A DNA stretch of 45,077 bases, taken from UBA5009 sp038043185 (GTDB taxonomy: Bacteria; Bdellovibrionota; Bdellovibrionia; Bdellovibrionales; Bdellovibrionaceae). The stretch lies in assembly GCA_038043185.1 (NCBI GenBank), contig JBBTCO010000031.1:1-45077 (forward strand), written 5' to 3'. The translations under genes were made by a program, and so were the position numbers. This document shows positions 42,256 to 45,077 of this stretch, piece by piece. The notes beneath the pieces were generated by a model. That model was not told where the DNA came from and did no database searches. It saw only the letters and a list, made by a program, of their open reading frames with translations. How positions within the stretch are numbered: the stretch's first letter is position 1; each line of letters starts with the position of its first letter.

Positions 42256-43312
42256 TTATTTAAAACTTGATGAACTCTTGAGTACGCAAAAAAGACGAAG
42301 TGAAGAATTTAAAGCTCCCGCTCATGACGAAATGCTTTTTATTATTGTCCATCAAGTATTTGAACTTTGGTTTAAACAAATTCATTTTGAACTGAATTCA
42401 GTTGCCGAGATCTTTTCGAAAACTCCGGTGGCCGAGTCCGCTTTATCCATCGCCAATCAGCGTCTGCATCGCATAACTTCCATCTTTAAATTATTTTTTG
42501 GACAAATCGACGTACTGGAAACAATGACCCCTTTAGATTTTCTTGAGTTCCGAGATTATTTGTATCCCGCCAGCGGTTTCCAAAGTTTTCAATTTCGCTG
42601 CGTTGAAATAGGCTTAGGCTTAAGACAAGATGATCGATTGCAATTTTTGCAGTCTTCATTCGAAGCTCACCTTCGCGAAGATCAGCAAAAACTGATTAAA
42701 GATATCACCGCAAAACCTTCTTTACTGAATTTAACTGAATCCTGGCTTGAAAGAACTCCCTTTGTGGAAACCAAAGAATTTAACTTTTGGAGTCTCTACG
42801 AAGATGCTGTTCGGCAGATGCTTAAAAATGATCGGCAAGTCATCAGCAGCAATCCTCGGCTGGCTGAACAAGATAAAATAAAATCAATGAAGATGATGGA
42901 TGGTCTAGAGCTCGGCTTCGACGCCCTTTTAGATGAAAAGAAGTACAATGAATTAAAAGCAGCTGGGCATTTTCGACTTTCCCATCGCGCTCTTCGTTCT
43001 GCCTTGATGATTCAACTCTACCGCGACGAACCGATCATGCAGGCGCCCTTCCAATTTATTTCCAACTTACTCGATATTGATGCAACAATGACCCAATGGC
43101 GGTATCGGCACGCGCTTTTAGCACAAAGAATGTTGGGCTCAAAAATTGGAACCGGTGGCTCTAGCGGAAGCCAGTATCTGAAGGACGCAGCTGATAAACA
43201 CAAAATTTTTACCGACTTTTTTAGTTTAAGCAGTTACTTGATTCCACGATCACGAGTTCCCGCTTTGCCTGATTCAGTTAAAAAGATGATGAATTTCAGT
43301 TCGAGCTTTTGA
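42227..43312 (+). CDS. kynA: Tryptophan 2,3-dioxygenase
   Basis: 361 residues from GTG 42227, supported by AAAGGAG 7 bases upstream. The haem enzyme opens the indole ring of L-tryptophan to N-formylkynurenine. Visible residues are the catalytic His of FIIVHQVFELWFKQ (H42), the substrate-carboxylate Arg in FLEFRDYLYPASGFQS (R109), and the proximal haem ligand H295 in WRYRHALLAQRMLG, followed by GTGGSSGSQYL. It is longer than many bacterial TDOs (about 280) and closer to eukaryotic-type length. It is the last gene of the operon, with a terminator 7 bases later. No kynB or kynU is in view. Confidence 0.93.
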   Translation: MKYPPVNYHDYLKLDELLSTQKRRSEEFKAPAHDEMLFIIVHQVFELWFKQIHFELNSVAEIFSKTPVAESALSIANQRLHRITSIFKLFFGQIDVLETMTPLDFLEFRDYLYPASGFQSFQFRCVEIGLGLRQDDRLQFLQSSFEAHLREDQQKLIKDITAKPSLLNLTESWLERTPFVETKEFNFWSLYEDAVRQMLKNDRQVISSNPRLAEQDKIKSMKMMDGLELGFDALLDEKKYNELKAAGHFRLSHRALRSALMIQLYRDEPIMQAPFQFISNLLDIDATMTQWRYRHALLAQRMLGSKIGTGGSSGSQYLKDAADKHKIFTDFFSLSSYLIPRSRVPALPDSVKKMMNFSSSF

Positions 43313-43318
43313 AGCTCT

Positions 43319-43350
43319 ACCTTCCGCGTTATTTTAGCCATGCGGAAGGT
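43319..43350 (+). terminator. Terminator after the dioxygenase operon
   Basis: ACCTTCCGC and GCGGAAGGT make a perfect 9-bp stem with a 14-base loop, followed by CCC and a short T-rich stretch. It begins 7 bases after the kynA stop. The convergent small gene ends inside its loop. Confidence 0.7.
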
Positions 43351-43538
43351 CCCATTTTTACTTTTAACTCATGATATCTTTCTTCGAAACTTTCGAATTC
43401 ATCAGGCCCATTGCGAATTCTGAGCTCTGGTGAAATAAAAAGAAGTCTCAATAAGTTCAATGACCAATAAGCAATGAAACTGAAAAATCTCCGCAACAAG
43501 TGATTTTTATTTTTATTTTTATTTAAATACTCTTTCAT
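43329..43538 (-). CDS. Small hypothetical protein
   Basis: 69 residues from ATG 43538, chosen because GGAG lies 6 bases upstream; the frame opens 12 codons earlier without a site. A Lys/Asn-rich start (KNKNKNHLLRR) precedes one hydrophobic stretch (FFSFIAYWSLNLLRLLFI, about 16-33), then a charged C-terminus (PDEFESFEERYHELKVK). It is probably a small single-span or membrane-attached protein. No family was recognised. The stop codon sits in the loop of the kynA terminator. Confidence 0.5.
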   Translation of the reverse strand: MKEYLNKNKNKNHLLRRFFSFIAYWSLNLLRLLFISPELRIRNGPDEFESFEERYHELKVKMGPSAWLK

Positions 43539-44010
43539 TTTTAACTCCAAAAAAAATTGATAATGACAATACAATTCCCAATCAACAAATCGCTGATAAG
43601 AAATAAAATTTGAATCACGTTATTTTGTACGCGATACAAAACTAAATTTTGTTTATTAAGGTGGCTTGGTTTAGCAAAGTGACTACGAAATTAAGATCGC
43701 ATCTCACTTCAATAAACAAAACCCTGGTATGTAATTTTTATGATTTATTTGCTAACAGAGCGTATTGGGGGCCACGTCTGTTGTCATATCTTTCGAAATT
43801 CCCATATTTCCAGTCATATCTGTAATTAACATATTATTCACAGTGTCCCCCTTTCAAAGAGTCACGTCACTTATACAAATTTTATATAGTTTTGTGCGTG
43901 TTTTACAAATCTCGCAAAGATTTTGTATAAAATCAAGAAGGAATTTTAGAAAATTTCATTTTTTAATTAGGGCGTGCAATTACCGAGTTTCAAAATGGTA
44001 CTGAACTACG
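43539..44010. other. Gene-free stretch between small gene and bcp
   Basis: About 470 A+T-rich bases. Open frames here lack ribosome sites and have shadow-like composition. The only structure seen is the inverted repeat at 43647-43721. The promoter of the small minus-strand gene should lie at its left end. Confidence 0.45.
43647..43721. repeat. Inverted repeat in gene-free stretch
   Basis: TTTTGTTTATTAAGGTG (43647-43663) pairs with CACTTCAATAAACAAAA (43705-43721) at 15 of 17 positions, with a 41-base loop. The loop does not match the type A or B cores, and no gene tail was recognised in the arms. Confidence 0.5.
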
Positions 44011-44517
44011 CTACGAATGCGACTTAATAAATCCCAACACAGCCTCAGCATGACCTTCGGCCTTTACTTTACGATATTCAGCAATGATTTTTTGTTCTTC
44101 GTCGATCACGAAAGTGCTGCGTTCAATGCCCATATATTTTTTGCCATACATGTTTTTCTCTTTAATAACGTCGAATTTTTTACAAAGTTCTTCGTTAATG
44201 TCCGCAAGAAGTTCGAAGCCGAAATTAAATTTACACTTGAATTTATCATGAGATTCTACGGAATCTTTAGAAACTCCAAAAATAACTGTGTTTTGTCCTT
44301 TAAAGGCTTTTACGTATTTGCTGAATTCATTGCCTTCAATAGTACATCCCGGCGTATCGTCTTTAGGATAAAAATACAAAACAACTTTTGTCCCTTTCAA
44401 ATCACTCAAACGAACTGGTTCGCCCTTTGAATTTTTCAAATTAAAAGCTGGAGCTTTTTTATTGAGCATTGAAGATCCAGATTTATTATTTTTATCGGTG
44501 CTTTTTGTTTTATCCAT
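44011..44517 (-). CDS. bcp: Peroxiredoxin, BCP/PrxQ type
   Basis: 168 residues. The thioredoxin-fold peroxiredoxin motif LYFYPKDDTPGCTIEG carries the peroxidatic C58; the conserved Thr is T55 and the Arg is in GIERSTFVIDE. It reduces peroxides with thiol donors in the cytoplasm. The usual PrxQ resolving Cys five residues after the first is missing (CTIEGNEF); other cysteines are in FKCKF and EELCKKF. There is a 16-residue polar N-terminal extension (KSTDKNNKSGSS). An alternative ATG at 44469 (MLNKKAPAF) matches the family start and has GGAT 5 bases upstream. Confidence 0.9.
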   Translation of the reverse strand: MDKTKSTDKNNKSGSSMLNKKAPAFNLKNSKGEPVRLSDLKGTKVVLYFYPKDDTPGCTIEGNEFSKYVKAFKGQNTVIFGVSKDSVESHDKFKCKFNFGFELLADINEELCKKFDVIKEKNMYGKKYMGIERSTFVIDEEQKIIAEYRKVKAEGHAEAVLGFIKSHS

Positions 44518-44742
44518 AGATTTCTTTCGAAGCAGTTATTCTTTCAGATACCCCTACCTTGTACTTCCATAAATAGGCTTAATCAAGTTTTTTATATTTA
44601 GGAAACTTCACAAACAGTAAGTTACTCTCAGCTGAATATCAAAATCAGATGTGTTCGTCTTGACTGATTGAACTTGCGAGTGAACGACTTAAGCCCTTTT
44701 TATTATTCTTTTCTCATTAATAAATTTCGCTGTTGATCCATT
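44518..44742. other. Gene-free stretch before the second RAYT copy
   Basis: No coding frame was recognised. Near 44688 it contains ACTTAAGCCC, the inverse of GGGCTTAAGT found at the 3' end of the first RAYT gene, which may mark the left end of a second RAYT unit. The bcp promoter should lie at the left of this stretch. Confidence 0.4.
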
Positions 44743-44839
44743 CGAGGATCGTCCCTTCTGTGCTTGGTTATTTGCTCTGATTCAACCGAGCTTGCCGATA
44801 TTTTTGCTGTGTTTTGTGACTTTCGGAGGTATGGGGCAC
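44743..44839 (+). repeat. Conserved leader of the RAYT gene, second copy
   Basis: About 97 bases from CGAGGATCGT to the start codon correspond to 23257-23355. A good ribosome site (GGAGGT, 9 bases before ATG) is within it. It is better preserved as a translation signal here than in the first copy. Confidence 0.65.
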
Positions 44840-45077
44840 ATGCAAAAACAGCAAAAATTCGATTTTGCAAAAACTCATTGGAAATATCGATTCTCGCACG
44901 GTGGGACTTTGCGAAACTCTCGCAAGGGTCGCGGTCTAAGGCCGCTTTCTGGGAAAGAACCGCTGCATTTAGTTTTTAAAGCCAATAAAGACTGTCTGCG
45001 TGGAGGACTGCGTACTTTCCGTAGATATTTTCTTATTCAAAAAATTGTGGATCGTTATGCGCAAAAATTCTTTGTTA
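44840..45077 (+). CDS. RAYT/Y1-type transposase, second copy, cut by window edge
   Basis: The first 79 residues of a second RAYT-like protein; 68 of 79 are identical to the copy at 23356-23799. The start MQKQQKFDF has GGAGGT 9 bases upstream. The HUH motif and the catalytic tyrosine region lie beyond the right edge, so its integrity cannot be judged. The basic segments RKGRGLRPL and RRYFLIQKIVDRYAQKFF are conserved. Two related copies about 21 kb apart point to duplication or movement within the genome. Confidence 0.75.
   Translation, partial: MQKQQKFDFAKTHWKYRFSHGGTLRNSRKGRGLRPLSGKEPLHLVFKANKDCLRGGLRTFRRYFLIQKIVDRYAQKFFV

Noticed and set aside
43765..44004. 79-residue frame in the gene-free stretch
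   Set aside because: No ribosome site, no recognisable domain, and composition like the surrounding A+T-rich DNA.

Overview
The window looks like chromosomal DNA from a low-to-mid GC Bdellovibrionota-type (Bdellovibrio-like) bacterium. This is inferred from the mix of CheY/CheX, HD-GYP and PilZ signalling genes, many small secreted or outer-membrane proteins, an IcmF-type fused acyl-CoA mutase, two fatty-acid oxidation operons and tryptophan dioxygenase. No rRNA, tRNA, CRISPR array, prophage or plasmid module was seen.

Layout. 1-1121: the 5' end of feoA at the left edge, then two divergent 6-pyruvoyl-tetrahydropterin-synthase paralogues (one QueD-like). 1198-6144: secreted M14 carboxypeptidase, phosphatidylserine decarboxylase, a large FAD oxidoreductase and an exported alpha/beta hydrolase. 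6191-11132 (minus strand): hbd-crt-icmF, a tight operon linking isobutyryl-/butyryl-CoA isomerisation to beta-oxidation. 11239-16114: SH3/BNR-like secreted protein, PlsC with an uncharacterised partner, a lipoprotein and a beta-barrel protein. 17006-20502 (minus): fadI-fadJ. 20716-23064: NADP-type malic enzyme with a phosphotransacetylase-like tail. 23222-23822: a unit carrying a RAYT/Y1-type transposase; a second copy runs off the right edge. 24027-29462: secreted protein, phospholipase D, SDR plus membrane dipeptidase, HflX. 29842-33848 (minus): LuxR-type regulator, acyl-CoA thioesterase, a PilZ-methyltransferase and a translationally coupled class III cyclase. 34054-38784: cheY-cheX, CCA/poly(A) polymerase, queG, a CheZ-tailed protein and an HD-GYP protein. 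38886-43538: beta-barrel protein, secreted protein, a ureohydrolase / threonine-aldolase-like / tryptophan-dioxygenase operon and a small hypothetical gene. 44011-45077: bcp and the second RAYT copy.

The most striking content is a set of four giant palindromes in two convergent intergenic regions (16112-17006 and 29458-29872). Each has a conserved GC-rich core: 61 nt in two copies, a different 44 nt in the other two. The core is enclosed by long, perfect or near-perfect inverted arms (31, 29, 50 and 46 bp) whose sequence is unique to each locus. The arms begin at, or continue across, the stop codon of the neighbouring gene. In at least two cases the far arm is a recognisable inverted copy of that gene's last codons. 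Each core has a fixed orientation relative to the gene it follows, and all four share GAC/GTC at the arm-core junction. They behave like core cassettes that carry an inverted copy of the host gene's tail. I know of no named element that matches this. RAYT-type HUH nucleases, two copies of which lie in the window, are candidate mobilisers only by analogy with REP/REPIN systems.
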